A stretch of 64,000 nucleotides of DNA from Nostoc sp. HK-01 (GCA_003990705.1 AP018318.1:5381001-5445000), one strand, 5' to 3'; positions 44,863-54,398 are shown, numbered from the stretch's first letter. Notes: generated by a model not told the origin, from the sequence alone. Numbers and translations: made by a program.

Positions 44863-45468
44863 CTAATCGTTAATGGCGTTGAGCAAAACTTCTGACAAAC
44901 TTAAATCTTCCATATCTTCCATTGTAATGGTGTCGCAGATATCGAATTTTGCTCCAGCGCTTTGCAATTCATCATCTAATACTTTGAGAAACCGAGTAGC
45001 TTGTTGATCTGAACCGACTTGAATAAAGGAAATTGCTAGTTCTTCATCTTTGTCCATCCGCCGAGAAGCTTCAATAATTACGCGCATAACTGCTTTGCGG
45101 TCATCTGGTTCACCATCAGTTACTACTAAAATTGTTTCTCCGTTTGGCTTTGTTTGACCAGAAGACTTACGTTGAAAATAATCATCCGTAGCGTGTTTTA
45201 AGACTGCGGCTAAGTCTGTAGTTCCTGATGGATCATTTTCTTGGAAAATTTGGGTAACTTTACTAGTAGTGACATTTTCATAGCGCTTAAATCTTCCCGA
45301 AAATACATAAACAGTAATCCCATCGGGATCAAACTGTTCACACTTACTAGCTAAAGCTAAAGTAGATTCTTGGGCTGTAACCCAGCGGCTTCTACCGCCT
45401 TTTTGGTCTGGGGTTGCCATGCTGCCACTTTTATCAATAATTAAAGTATAATCTCGGTTGTCAAGCAT
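44863..45468 (-). CDS. VWA domain protein, copy 2
   Basis: A 201-residue protein that is a single von Willebrand A domain. The MIDAS motif DKSGSM (Asp12, Ser14, Ser16) is intact, with the Thr in GTTDLAAV and the Asp in TDGEPDD. It should bind a metal ion and a protein partner. ATG at 45468 is chosen, with GGAGAAA upstream; the TTG at 45483 falls in that site. It is a close paralogue of the next gene upstream, about three quarters identical by eye over its full length, so a tandem duplication. No signal peptide is present, so it is cytoplasmic. Confidence 0.9.
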   Translation of the reverse strand: MLDNRDYTLIIDKSGSMATPDQKGGRSRWVTAQESTLALASKCEQFDPDGITVYVFSGRFKRYENVTTSKVTQIFQENDPSGTTDLAAVLKHATDDYFQRKSSGQTKPNGETILVVTDGEPDDRKAVMRVIIEASRRMDKDEELAISFIQVGSDQQATRFLKVLDDELQSAGAKFDICDTITMEDMEDLSLSEVLLNAIND

Positions 45469-45523
45469 AATAAATTTCTCCAATTAGTTATTGGTTATTT
45501 GTTAATAAACTCTATTGATTAAC

Positions 45524-45558
45524 TATTGACCATTGACTATTGACTTTGGACTATTGAC
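45524..45558. repeat. 7-bp tandem repeat between the two VWA genes
   Basis: Five heptamers in exact register: TATTGAC, CATTGAC, TATTGAC, TTTGGAC, TATTGAC. Confidence 0.75.
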
Positions 45559-45561
45559 TGA

Positions 45562-46167
45562 TCAATCTGTAATTGCATTCATCAATACATCTGCAAGACT
45601 CATATCTTCTAAATCTTCTAAAGTGATGGTATCGCAGATATCAAATTTAGCGCCGACACCTTGTAATTGATCATCTAAAGCTTTGAGAAACTTAGTTGCT
45701 TGAGCATCTGAGCCTACTTGAATGATAGATATTCCTAATTCTTCATCTCGCTCCATTTGACGAGTTGCTTGGATAATTACTTCAAATACTGCTTTGCGAT
45801 CATCAGGTTCACCATCGGTAATAACTAATATAGTTTCACCATTGGCTTTGGTTTTACCTGCGGCTTTACGTTGAAAATAATTATTAGTTGCATCCTGGAG
45901 GACACCAGCTAAGTTGGTGGTACCTGCGGGGTCATTTTCGAGGAAAATCTGGGCTACTTTAGCTGAGGTTACATCATCATAACGTTTGAATTTGCCAGAA
46001 AATACATAAACTGTAATGCCATCTGGGTCAAATTGTTCACATTTTCGGGCTAAAGCGAGAGTAGATTCTTGAGCTATCTCCCATCTACTTCTACCACCTA
46101 CCTGGTCAGGTGTAGACATACTACCGCTTTTGTCCAGGATTAATGTATAGTCGCGATCGCTCATCAT
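45562..46167 (-). CDS. VWA domain protein, copy 1
   Basis: A 201-residue single VWA domain protein starting MMSDRDYTLILDKSGSMS. It has the complete MIDAS (DKSGS, GTTNLAG, TDGEPDD) and an acidic C-terminus CDTITLEDLEDMSLADVL shared with its paralogue. Two ATGs in a row at 46167 are preceded by GAGG. It is cytoplasmic by lack of a signal. VWA proteins commonly work with a partner such as an AAA+ ATPase or a kinase; none is adjacent, but the Tudor-like protein gene is 155 bases upstream on the same strand. Confidence 0.9.
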   Translation of the reverse strand: MMSDRDYTLILDKSGSMSTPDQVGGRSRWEIAQESTLALARKCEQFDPDGITVYVFSGKFKRYDDVTSAKVAQIFLENDPAGTTNLAGVLQDATNNYFQRKAAGKTKANGETILVITDGEPDDRKAVFEVIIQATRQMERDEELGISIIQVGSDAQATKFLKALDDQLQGVGAKFDICDTITLEDLEDMSLADVLMNAITD

Positions 46168-46322
46168 AATTTTCCTCTAAATTTCTACCCTGTGCTAAAT
46201 CTAGTCTAATGACGAAAAAGCACAAATACCAATGCTTTTAGATATAAGTCAAACTACGTAACATAAGTTTTAGATATTCTCGGCATTGAGTGAATGTTTA
46301 ATAGACTCAATGCCTGTCTAAT

Positions 46323-47642
46323 CTAGCGAATTTCTGCTAAATCAAGCCACTCATCATAAGATGAATCATATCCCTGGTAATGCACAAAGTATTGCTGACC
46401 ACGAATTTCCTCAATTGTGGCACTATACCATTCTTCGTTTTCTTCATCCCAGCATTTTACTTTTTGACCAACTGCAAATCCATTATCATCCGATGATTCT
46501 AGGGCGCGAATCCGAATCGCATCTTCACCAACCCACTCATCAGAAGATGAACCATAGCCAACATAATTAATAAAGAATTGGTCATCTTTAATTTTCTGAA
46601 TTGTGGCTTTGTACCATTCTTCGTCTTCTTCGTCCCAAACTTCTACTGTGCTATTCACGTCATACTGAGTAGGAGTATCTGACTTAGACTTGGTTGCAGA
46701 TGCAGTATCTTGTTTTTGTGGCTGTTTGGCTTCTTCGGCAATTTCTGCTTTGACTAAAGTATGAGCTTGTAAAATTATGCTGCGGGCAACAGTTTGAATG
46801 CCAGTATGCTCAAAATAATTTGTAGTTTGATCTAAGAATGCGGCGACAAAATCTAAATTATCGTCAGCAATCTGCACAAAACTACTTAAACCATTAGCAA
46901 TAGACTGTGGCGTGATACCTGTCTTGGCGACTAGGTTATTCATCCAACCTTGGACAGAGTTAAAAGCTTGGGAAAGAAAACCAACTTTATCCGCAGGGCT
47001 ATTACCAGGTAAAGAACTATTGACAGCTTGGAATACAGGATTTTGGGCGATCGCATCATTAGCAGTAGCACCGCCAATAATTTCCTGAATTTTAATCAGG
47101 AAGTCGGGGCCTAAAGGTAAAATGCCATCTATACAAACCAACGCAGCCATCCGCATCAGGGAAGCGTTTTGATAGTTATTCGCTAAGATATTGGCGAATT
47201 CTTGGGGGTTCGGTTGGGGAATTCCGTTGATTTTGCAGAAGGCGATGATTTCGATAGCAATTTTGAGAATTAAATCAATTGTTTGAGTGACATCGGCTTT
47301 GGGCGTAATATTACCTAAAAAAGAGAGAAAACTAATTTTTTCGCTCACTTTGTTAGCTAAAGCCGCAGTTCCCATTGCTGCATCGGCTTTGTCGATGATT
47401 TGATAAAGTTTGATGGCTGCTTGATAGCCGTGTTGTGGATCTACATATATACTATCGGCGCGATCGCGGATTCTTTTAATTACGTTAGCATCCGTTTCGC
47501 CAGTAATCGCGCGGATTGTATTATCAAAACCTACCAAATTATCCCACTGCCCTGGTGCGACATAATCAAGGGCTTTGAGAACTTTGACAGTAATATTATC
47601 GCTGGGTAACTCGTCAACCAACTGAACAATGCTTTTATCCAT
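46323..47642 (-). CDS. Protein with C-terminal tandem Tudor/chromo-like barrels
   Basis: 439 residues. The first ~310 are predicted helical, without a family I recognise (LIGxITPK-like and PLGPDFLIKIQEII segments). A charged Lys/Gln/Ser linker follows, then two copies of a ~45-residue barrel: VEVWDEEDEEWYKATI with FFINYVGYGSSSDEWV, and VKCWDEENEEWYSATI with YFVHYQGYDSSYDEWLDL. These aromatic-cage-like patterns resemble Tudor-knot/chromo barrel domains, mostly known from eukaryotic chromatin readers. There is no signal peptide or membrane helix. It heads a - strand cluster with two VWA genes and a Slr1339 gene. Function unknown. Confidence 0.8.
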   Translation of the reverse strand: MDKSIVQLVDELPSDNITVKVLKALDYVAPGQWDNLVGFDNTIRAITGETDANVIKRIRDRADSIYVDPQHGYQAAIKLYQIIDKADAAMGTAALANKVSEKISFLSFLGNITPKADVTQTIDLILKIAIEIIAFCKINGIPQPNPQEFANILANNYQNASLMRMAALVCIDGILPLGPDFLIKIQEIIGGATANDAIAQNPVFQAVNSSLPGNSPADKVGFLSQAFNSVQGWMNNLVAKTGITPQSIANGLSSFVQIADDNLDFVAAFLDQTTNYFEHTGIQTVARSIILQAHTLVKAEIAEEAKQPQKQDTASATKSKSDTPTQYDVNSTVEVWDEEDEEWYKATIQKIKDDQFFINYVGYGSSSDEWVGEDAIRIRALESSDDNGFAVGQKVKCWDEENEEWYSATIEEIRGQQYFVHYQGYDSSYDEWLDLAEIR

Positions 47643-47827
47643 AAGTAAGTCCTTGTATTGTGAAACAAAACCTTAATTGCTAGAGTTCCCTAACTAGGCA
47701 TAAAAGTAACTTTGTTTCCCCAGACAAACTCTCGATATCTCTGAATACCTCTTGATTTCAGACATCTAAAAAGCACTGTAAAATATTGGCATTAGTCCCC
47801 AAGCCTACAAGCGACATTTTAACCATT

Positions 47828-48604
47828 ATGGTTCTAGCCGCACCTCAGCGCCAAACCCCTGTCGTCACTTGGGAAAAACTCCCAGATGATTTTATTCTGC
47901 CCGACGATCCAGTGGAAAACATTCAACAGCCGTTTTTAGCAGCAGCTTTAACAGAAGCTTTGCATACAGCTAATCGTATTCAACCTCAGATGCTAGTTGC
48001 ATCTAATTTTGGGATCGTCGCCAATATCAATCAAAAAACAGTGGTTAAAGCACCTGATTGGTTATACGTACCAAGCGTTTCACCAGTAGGTACAGGTGTA
48101 ATTCGGCGTAGCTATACACCCAATATAGAAGGTGAAAACATCGCTGTGGTGATGGAGTTTCTTTCCGACACCGACAACGGAGAATATTCAATTCGTCCCA
48201 CATTTCCCTATGGAAAACTCTACTTTTACGAACAAATCTTGCAAGTTCCCGTCTATGCAATTTTCAATCCTTACGAAGTGAGTTTAGAAGTCCTGCGTCT
48301 GGAAAATGGACGATATGTTTTACAACAACCGACAGAATCAGGACAATTTTGGATTCCTGAAATGGAATTATTTTTAGGAATTTGGCGAGGTACTCGCTTA
48401 GGAATGAATATTTATTGGTTGCGGTGGTGGGATGAAGCCGGTAATTTGTTGCTGTGGAGTTCCGAACAAACTGAACAAGAACGCCAACGGGCGGAACAAG
48501 AACGTCAACGTGCGGATGATGCGATCGCTCAATTAGAAATTGAACGTCAGCGTCAAGCAGTATTATTAGCAAAGTTGCGAGAATTGGGCATAGATCCAGA
48601 GTGA
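47828..48604 (+). CDS. Uma2 family endonuclease with C-terminal coiled coil
   Basis: A 258-residue protein. The Uma2/DUF820 PD-(D/E)XK core is visible: KAPDWLYVPS (Asp), AVVMEFLSD (Glu), then PYGKLYFYEQ with Lys and VPVYAIFNPY. It ends in a heptad-rich coiled coil QERQRAEQERQRADDAIAQ. Such genes occur in many copies in cyanobacteria; their role is unclear. ATG at 47828 is used. It is divergent from the Tudor-like gene, with 185 bases between. Confidence 0.88.
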   Translation: MVLAAPQRQTPVVTWEKLPDDFILPDDPVENIQQPFLAAALTEALHTANRIQPQMLVASNFGIVANINQKTVVKAPDWLYVPSVSPVGTGVIRRSYTPNIEGENIAVVMEFLSDTDNGEYSIRPTFPYGKLYFYEQILQVPVYAIFNPYEVSLEVLRLENGRYVLQQPTESGQFWIPEMELFLGIWRGTRLGMNIYWLRWWDEAGNLLLWSSEQTEQERQRAEQERQRADDAIAQLEIERQRQAVLLAKLRELGIDPE

Positions 48605-48631
48605 AACAATTTTGGCTGAATGCTTTTCCAC

Positions 48632-48662
48632 AAAAAAACTCCCTCAGATTGACTGAGAGAGG
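48632..48662 (-). terminator. Terminator of the site-2 protease gene
   Basis: On the - strand a stem CTCTCTCAG/CTGAGGGAG (one G-U pair) with a short loop is followed by seven T residues. It sits between the convergent Uma2 and protease genes. Confidence 0.75.
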
Positions 48663-48692
48663 GTTGAGAAGGAGTATTGAGTGATGAGATAT

Positions 48693-49817
48693 CTATGCAG
48701 GGTGAGTTATAGGTTGACCTTGCAACAGTTGAATAATTGCTGCTTTTTCTAAAATCCCCACCAGAACGCCATTGTCTCGAATTACAGCTAAAGCTGAGAG
48801 TTTTTGTTGTTCCAGTAGCTGGATGACTTCTAAGAGGGGTTGATCGGATTTGACTGTGTTGGATGCAGCAACTGGGCGCATGATTTCTTGAACTTGAGTT
48901 TCTGTCCACTGTGCGGTGGGAATAGTTCGTAGGTCATCTAAAGTCACTGCGCCGACTAATTGTCCTGCATCATCTGTGACTAAGAAGCGTCGCCAGTCTT
49001 GTTTGTGCAGAATCTGTTCATCAGCAAATTCTCTTAAGCTGAGGTTTGCAGAGATGATGGGGCTATTGTTTGTTACGACATCTGCGGCGGTTAAGCCATC
49101 AAGTTTTTCTTGGACTCTAGCAAATTGGGCAGAATTACCAGCATTTTGCAGTAAGAAGAAACCGATTAACAAGTTCCAAACATTAGCCAAGCTACCAAAG
49201 AATACTAGAGGAATTATCCCAGAAGCGATCGCCACCCAACCAAAAACCTGTCCAACTCGGCTGGCAAAACTCACCCCTTTATAAGGATTACCTGTAATTT
49301 TCCAAACAAGTGCTTTGAGGATATTACCGCCATCTAAAGGCAAGCCAGGAATCAAGTTAAACAGTGCTAAAGCTAAGTTAACAGAAGCTAAAACACCAAG
49401 AATTGCCGCCAGTGGCCCCGATACCGCAGTTGTTACACCCAATATCGTCACGATTCCACATAATAGTAAGCTGACTAACGGCCCGGCGATCGCAATCCAA
49501 AAAGCTCCGGCGGGAGTATTCGATTCTTTTTCGAGATTTGCCAAACCACCAAAGATAAACAATGTAATCGATTTAACATCAATTCCTTGGCGCAAAGCAA
49601 CAAAACTATGTCCTAATTCGTGGGCGACGACAGAACCAAACAATAACAGCGCTGTCATCAATCCTAGTAGCAAAGCTAACCCCCCAGACAATTGAGGAAA
49701 TTGGGCTGAAAGTCCACTACTATAGCTCCAGGTTACTAAGCCAAGAACCAAAAACCAGGACGGATGGATGTAAAACGGAATCCCGAAGAGATTACCAACG
49801 CGAATTGTGCCATTCAT
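48693..49817 (-). CDS. Site-2 protease family metalloprotease with CBS pair
   Basis: About 374 residues. A membrane-embedded M50 protease with HELGH at 66-70 (VVAHELGHSF) and the second metal motif LPLDGGN, several hydrophobic helices, then two CBS domains (around 240-365; ADVVTNNSPIISANLSLREF and IMRPVAASNTVKSDQPLLEV). It should cleave membrane-anchored substrates, with CBS domains as a possible adenylate sensor. ATG at 49817 is preferred to GTG 49826 because AAAGGTG precedes it. Confidence 0.93.
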   Translation of the reverse strand: MNGTIRVGNLFGIPFYIHPSWFLVLGLVTWSYSSGLSAQFPQLSGGLALLLGLMTALLLFGSVVAHELGHSFVALRQGIDVKSITLFIFGGLANLEKESNTPAGAFWIAIAGPLVSLLLCGIVTILGVTTAVSGPLAAILGVLASVNLALALFNLIPGLPLDGGNILKALVWKITGNPYKGVSFASRVGQVFGWVAIASGIIPLVFFGSLANVWNLLIGFFLLQNAGNSAQFARVQEKLDGLTAADVVTNNSPIISANLSLREFADEQILHKQDWRRFLVTDDAGQLVGAVTLDDLRTIPTAQWTETQVQEIMRPVAASNTVKSDQPLLEVIQLLEQQKLSALAVIRDNGVLVGILEKAAIIQLLQGQPITHPA

Positions 49818-49990
49818 GTCGTTCACCTTTGAAATCTGGCGAGAGATTTATTTTCACCCCTCGATGTCTTTAGTGTAACGAAACGTAACAAATATTAAAA
49901 TCAACTAAGAGTTGTGCTTACCGTCCTTTAAGGTGTGGTTTACCACTTTTAGATTTTGGATTAAAAATTTAGAATTGCTGAATCAATCTC

Positions 49991-51061
49991 TCAAACTCTT
50001 ACTATTTGCGCCTTTCCGTGAGATATAGGTACTACTTTCACAATCTTCTCCACCGCATCCACCATTACCCGCGACAGTCCAAACATCTCAATTACTGCTG
50101 CATTAGTTGTCAAGTGCGTACTAACATTTGCTACTTGATATTGACTTTCTTCTGTAGCCAAAGTTGCGGGCAAAATTAACTGATCTCCCAAATGCTCATC
50201 TACAGGCGCACCAGTTTGGTGAAAATTCAGCAGTTGTTCGCAAGCGATTTCTGCAACTTTTTCTGATGACATCCGCCACCGCCCAAACCCACCAAATCCC
50301 GTCAAACTCTTCTCATATTCAGCCGTGAGAAAAATCCCGGCTCCCGGTGCAACACCTTTTTCGCGTAAAGCTTGTACAGAAACCTTTAATCCTGCTGCAC
50401 CTAATATTTTCTCTGCCCGGTTAGCCATACGTTGAGGAATATGAGCAGGCAATTGTGTCACCACTGCCAGTCCCCGGACTTGGCGTAAATTGCCGCGCTC
50501 TAATAAATGTATGCTACTGAGTTGTGTCCCACCACTCACCAGCAATTCTACCTCTCCGCCACCTTGGGGATACCACCCCCACGCACCTAATTTCACAGAT
50601 GCTTTAATTCCCATACTCTTGAGCATCGGTAGATATACCTGCTCAATATATGTCATCGTTGGGCTAAAGATGACATGAGTTCCACCGCGCAAAGTTACCT
50701 GAGAATCACCTTTGGCTAAGGCTAAAGGTAAAAGAATTGTTTGTAAAACCAAAGTAATTGCCCCAGCGGAACCACTTTCTAGCACTTCACTGACATCAAA
50801 AGTATAGCTTCCTGCCTGCACTGGGCTACTAGGAATAAATTCCAGCATCATCGAACCTAAAGCATCGCCCTGTATTTGCGCCTGACAAATCTTTGCCGCC
50901 GCCCGAACTGCTGTGAGGTGTTGTGGCGCTAGTCCTGGCTTTTTGCGTCCGGCGCGAATATTGGCAATGCGAACTGGTTCACCTGTGATAGCAGCTAAAC
51001 TTAAGCAAGTACGGAGAACTTGTCCGCCTCCCTCCCCGTAGGAACCGTCAATGTCAATCAT
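49991..51061 (-). CDS. rtcA: RNA 3'-terminal phosphate cyclase
   Basis: A 356-residue protein of RtcA length, starting IDGSYGEGGGQVLRTCLSLA. It has AGRKKPGLAPQHLTAVRAAA, RGGTHVIFSPTMTYIEQVYL and the catalytic His in PVDEHLGDQLI near the C-terminus. It converts an RNA 3'-phosphate to a 2',3'-cyclic phosphate using ATP. The ligase rtcB and regulator rtcR are not adjacent. Confidence 0.95.
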   Translation of the reverse strand: MIDIDGSYGEGGGQVLRTCLSLAAITGEPVRIANIRAGRKKPGLAPQHLTAVRAAAKICQAQIQGDALGSMMLEFIPSSPVQAGSYTFDVSEVLESGSAGAITLVLQTILLPLALAKGDSQVTLRGGTHVIFSPTMTYIEQVYLPMLKSMGIKASVKLGAWGWYPQGGGEVELLVSGGTQLSSIHLLERGNLRQVRGLAVVTQLPAHIPQRMANRAEKILGAAGLKVSVQALREKGVAPGAGIFLTAEYEKSLTGFGGFGRWRMSSEKVAEIACEQLLNFHQTGAPVDEHLGDQLILPATLATEESQYQVANVSTHLTTNAAVIEMFGLSRVMVDAVEKIVKVVPISHGKAQIVRV

Positions 51062-51258
51062 GAGCAGTGTTTAGATGATGGATGTTGGGTTATGCCCAAG
51101 TTTTGACAATTAAAGCATAGATGAACAGAAATAAACACAGGTAAATTCTGTGTGTTTATGTGGTGTCTGCACGGACTAAGCTAATGATTATCCTCTGTTT
51201 TATGAATTTTCTCACAGAGTTTAGGGTTGAGATTTACTTGAGGCGATCGCAAATTCAA

Positions 51259-51747
51259 TCAGTGCGTTGGTAAATTTGCAAACACCTGTGCCACTAAATC
51301 TTTTGTCTTATTCTCTAGATGCTGCCAATCTACTTCACCTAACTCATCAATTAAATTAGTATCAATATCAGCAATATCATTCTCCGGGCTGTAATTTGCA
51401 AAACACACTTGATAACACAGTTCCCACAAATCAATGCTGATTTTCTGCTCTTGACGTTGCAATTGCAAATGATATCCTGGATGGGGCATTGGCAACCGAG
51501 ACAGGGTATCACGGATTTCGTCTGCTGCTTCTGGTGTGGCACTTTCCATCTCTTCCAACAGTCTTGTTACCAAGGCTTTAATTTCGTCGGTGGTGCTAGG
51601 CGGCCAAATCAGTACATCGTGGTAGGTTCCCTGCCAAGCAGATGCGTCGAGTTGCTTACGAATGTTATCCACAACTCTAATGAACGCTGGTTGCATGAGA
51701 AGTTCTGCCTGTTGCCATGCAATTGGATTGGTTATTTTAGGTGGCAT
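51259..51747 (-). CDS. Conserved hypothetical protein
   Basis: 162 residues, mostly helical, soluble and acidic. Segments PIAWQQAELLMQPAFIRVVD, DVLIWPPSTTDEIKALVTRL, MPHPGYHLQLQRQ and DLWELCYQVCFANY look conserved. I do not recognise a named family, though the codon use and start (ATG 51747) are normal for the window. It is a single-gene unit between rtcA and the kinase gene. Confidence 0.75.
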   Translation of the reverse strand: MPPKITNPIAWQQAELLMQPAFIRVVDNIRKQLDASAWQGTYHDVLIWPPSTTDEIKALVTRLLEEMESATPEAADEIRDTLSRLPMPHPGYHLQLQRQEQKISIDLWELCYQVCFANYSPENDIADIDTNLIDELGEVDWQHLENKTKDLVAQVFANLPTH

Positions 51748-51910
51748 CGGTCGTCAACAGCGATATAAAAAGAAAAGTTAATAAACAGGGTTTATAAAAA
51801 AGCTACGTATTTATTTCAAATCTTTTCTCAAGATAGCGGATTTCAAGTAAAAAAATTTGGAGATATTTATTACCAGCTGGAAAATTAGGTAATAACTCTG
51901 GGGAGGGAAT

Positions 51911-53794
51911 ATGATCGGTAAGCTACTAGATAATCGTTACCAAGTAATTCAAGTGCTGGCTAAGGGAGGCTTTGGTCAAACCTATATTGCCCAAGATACA
52001 AGAAGGCCAGGAAACCCCATCTGCGTTGTCAAGCACCTCAAGCCTACCAGTTCTGACCCCAGAATTTTTGAAACTGCCAAACGCTTGTTCCAAAACGAAG
52101 CTGACACCTTGGAACGCTTGGGATATCATGACCAAATTCCTCGGTTGCTGGCTTATTTTGACGAAAATCAAGAATTCTTTTTAGTCCAAGAATACATCGA
52201 AGGACATCCCTTAACTAATGAACTAATTTCTGGTCAACGCTGGAGTGAAGGCCAAGTTCTGCAAATGTTGCAGGAAGTATTAGGGATTTTAGAGTTTGTC
52301 CACCAGCAAGGTGTAATTCACCGCGATATTAAACCAGATAATATTATTCGGCGCTCATCGGACAATAAATTAGTTTTAGTAGATTTTGGGGCGGTCAAAC
52401 AGTTAAGTTCTTCAATGGTGACGGTTGGCGGACAACCGACGGCGACAGTGGCTATTGGAACTCCTGGCTATATGCCAACGGAACAAGGACAAGGTAAACC
52501 CCGGCCCAATAGTGATATTTATTCTTTAGGTATTATTGCTATTCAAGCATTGACTGGTGTATCGGCTTCAGAATTACAAGAAGACCCTGATACTGGGGAA
52601 ATTCGCTGGCAACATTTAGCCCCTGTTAGCTATCGGTTAACATCTGTGTTAACGAAGATGGTGCATTATCATTTTAAAGACCGTTACCAAACAGCCACAG
52701 AAGCACTGCAAGCTTGTTTGAATGTGATGAGTCCAGTTTTAACGCCAGCGGCACCACCGGAACCAGCGATAAATTATGGTTATTCTACAGCTAAACCTGC
52801 TGCGTCTTTTCAGCCAACTCTGGCGGTTGCGCCAGCAAACCCTGGTACTACCAAACCCACCCGCAGAACTTCTAGCAAATCTGATCCTCTACCGTTGTTA
52901 ATTGGTGTACTTTTGGCTGGTAGTGCGGCGGCTTTGGTGGCAAATTTATACCCAAATGTGAGAAATTTTGCCGCTAATTTTACAGGTCAAAACGCCACCG
53001 CTGGAAATAAATGCTTGGCGATGGTGACGGGTAATTCTAATATTCGTTCTGAACCTAGTTCGATTAATTCTGATAATGTTCTCAAAACCATTGGTGAGGA
53101 CACACAATTTGAGGTGACAGGACTGCGGACAAAGCGCAATTGGATACAAGTTAGACTAAATTCTGGGCGCTTGGCTTGGGCCTATGCAGATGTGATCTCC
53201 AATAATGATGAATGGATTGGTTGTCTGCGAGATAAAGGTATTGCTATTAAGACGGTTGATGATGGTACTGTGATTGCAGCTAGACCGCTTCCCAAACCAA
53301 AACCGAGTAAGGCGACGACTCCGCCAGCAGAGGTCTCAAATTCCGATTCTGGAAAATCAGAACCAGCGAAACCCAATGAGAACAGCGACAAGGTTGTCGA
53401 ACAAGCTAGGAAGAAGTATGAGTCAGGAGATTTAGTAGGTGCGATCGCATTATTACGGTCTATTCCTGCTAATGCTTCTGCTGGTATTCAAGAAACAGGT
53501 AAGATCATCAACCAATGGCAGCAAGATTGGACTAAGGCTGATGCACTGTTTAACGACATCAACAAAGCGATGGATGATGGTAATTGGGATAAGGTTTTAG
53601 ATTACAAAAATCATCCCGAAAAGTTACCCGATACTCAATACTGGCGCAATAAAATCGAGCCTTTATTTAAACAAGCGGCTGATAATATCGGTAAACAAGC
53701 TTTTCCCCCTGTAGATCAGCAAAGTCATCAAAAAACTCCCAAAACTGAAAAACCAGCACCTACAGCCAGTCCTCATAGTGAGAGTGGTTTATGA
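51911..53794 (+). CDS. Ser/Thr protein kinase with membrane helix and SH3b domain
   Basis: 627 residues. The kinase domain spans 1-270: the glycine loop LAKGGFGQTY, Lys41 (VVKHL), HRDIKPDN at 137-144, and DFG at 158-160. Then come a Pro/Ser linker, one membrane helix (PLLIGVLLAGSAAALVANLY), an extracytoplasmic SH3b-like domain (SNIRSEPSSINSDNVLKTIG to AWAYADVISN), and a helical C-terminal tail. This is a typical cyanobacterial PknB-like (SpkB/PknA-type) receptor layout. The target is unknown. GGGAGGG precedes the ATG at 51911. Confidence 0.93.
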   Translation: MIGKLLDNRYQVIQVLAKGGFGQTYIAQDTRRPGNPICVVKHLKPTSSDPRIFETAKRLFQNEADTLERLGYHDQIPRLLAYFDENQEFFLVQEYIEGHPLTNELISGQRWSEGQVLQMLQEVLGILEFVHQQGVIHRDIKPDNIIRRSSDNKLVLVDFGAVKQLSSSMVTVGGQPTATVAIGTPGYMPTEQGQGKPRPNSDIYSLGIIAIQALTGVSASELQEDPDTGEIRWQHLAPVSYRLTSVLTKMVHYHFKDRYQTATEALQACLNVMSPVLTPAAPPEPAINYGYSTAKPAASFQPTLAVAPANPGTTKPTRRTSSKSDPLPLLIGVLLAGSAAALVANLYPNVRNFAANFTGQNATAGNKCLAMVTGNSNIRSEPSSINSDNVLKTIGEDTQFEVTGLRTKRNWIQVRLNSGRLAWAYADVISNNDEWIGCLRDKGIAIKTVDDGTVIAARPLPKPKPSKATTPPAEVSNSDSGKSEPAKPNENSDKVVEQARKKYESGDLVGAIALLRSIPANASAGIQETGKIINQWQQDWTKADALFNDINKAMDDGNWDKVLDYKNHPEKLPDTQYWRNKIEPLFKQAADNIGKQAFPPVDQQSHQKTPKTEKPAPTASPHSESGL

Positions 53795-53846
53795 TTTAAA
53801 TTTTGTCAGATGCTTATGAAGTTTAATGATTAGCAAAACAACTAAA

Positions 53847-53872
53847 TAGGGGCGAACCGATTTTTGCCCCTA
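53847..53872. terminator. Hairpin between kinase and rbfA
   Basis: A 7-bp stem TAGGGGC/GCCCCTA with a T-rich 12-base loop between the convergent genes. It may serve both, though flanking T runs are weak. Confidence 0.5.
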
Positions 53873-53884
53873 CTATAACTATTA

Positions 53885-54289
53885 CTAATCTTCTTCTGCG
53901 CCTATGTCTTCTTCGCTATCTAAAGTTTCAGGCGATCGCGCATCCTGGAGTTTATTCAACAGCGATAATACTTTATTTCCTCGTTCTATAGAACGGTCTT
54001 CGATAAAAATTACCTCTGGTGTCCGACGCAGCCGTACCCTAGCACCAAGTTCACTACGCACAAAACCCGTAGCCGACTTTAAGCCTGCCATTGTTTCTGC
54101 CTTAGCTTCTTCTGTACCATAAATACTGACGTAGATTTTGGCGTGCTGCAAATCGCCAGAAACGTCTACATCCGTGACACTAACCATACCTGAACCCACA
54201 CGGTCATCTTTAATTCCGTTGAGTAACATTTGGCTAACTTCCCGTTTAATTAATTCAGCAACACGGGAAACGCGGCGATTTGTAGCCAT
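53885..54289 (-). CDS. rbfA: 30S ribosome-binding factor A
   Basis: A 134-residue single KH-like-fold protein: [40 protein letters not shown] and [20 protein letters not shown]. It binds the 30S subunit and helps mature the 16S 5' end; note the YqgF nuclease elsewhere in this window. The acidic tail ([11 protein letters not shown]) is common in cyanobacterial members. It follows a DUF751 gene by 109 bases, a pairing I recall in other cyanobacteria. Confidence 0.96.
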   Translation of the reverse strand: MATNRRVSRVAELIKREVSQMLLNGIKDDRVGSGMVSVTDVDVSGDLQHAKIYVSIYGTEEAKAETMAGLKSATGFVRSELGARVRLRRTPEVIFIEDRSIERGNKVLSLLNKLQDARSPETLDSEEDIGAEED

Positions 54290-54398
54290 AAAATCTTTGC
54301 CTCCGCACAGAGGTTATAAAACATCAATAATCAAAAATCTGGGAAGGACTATACCAAAACTAGCAACGCTAAAAGCAACAGCCCCAAGCTTTCCCAGA

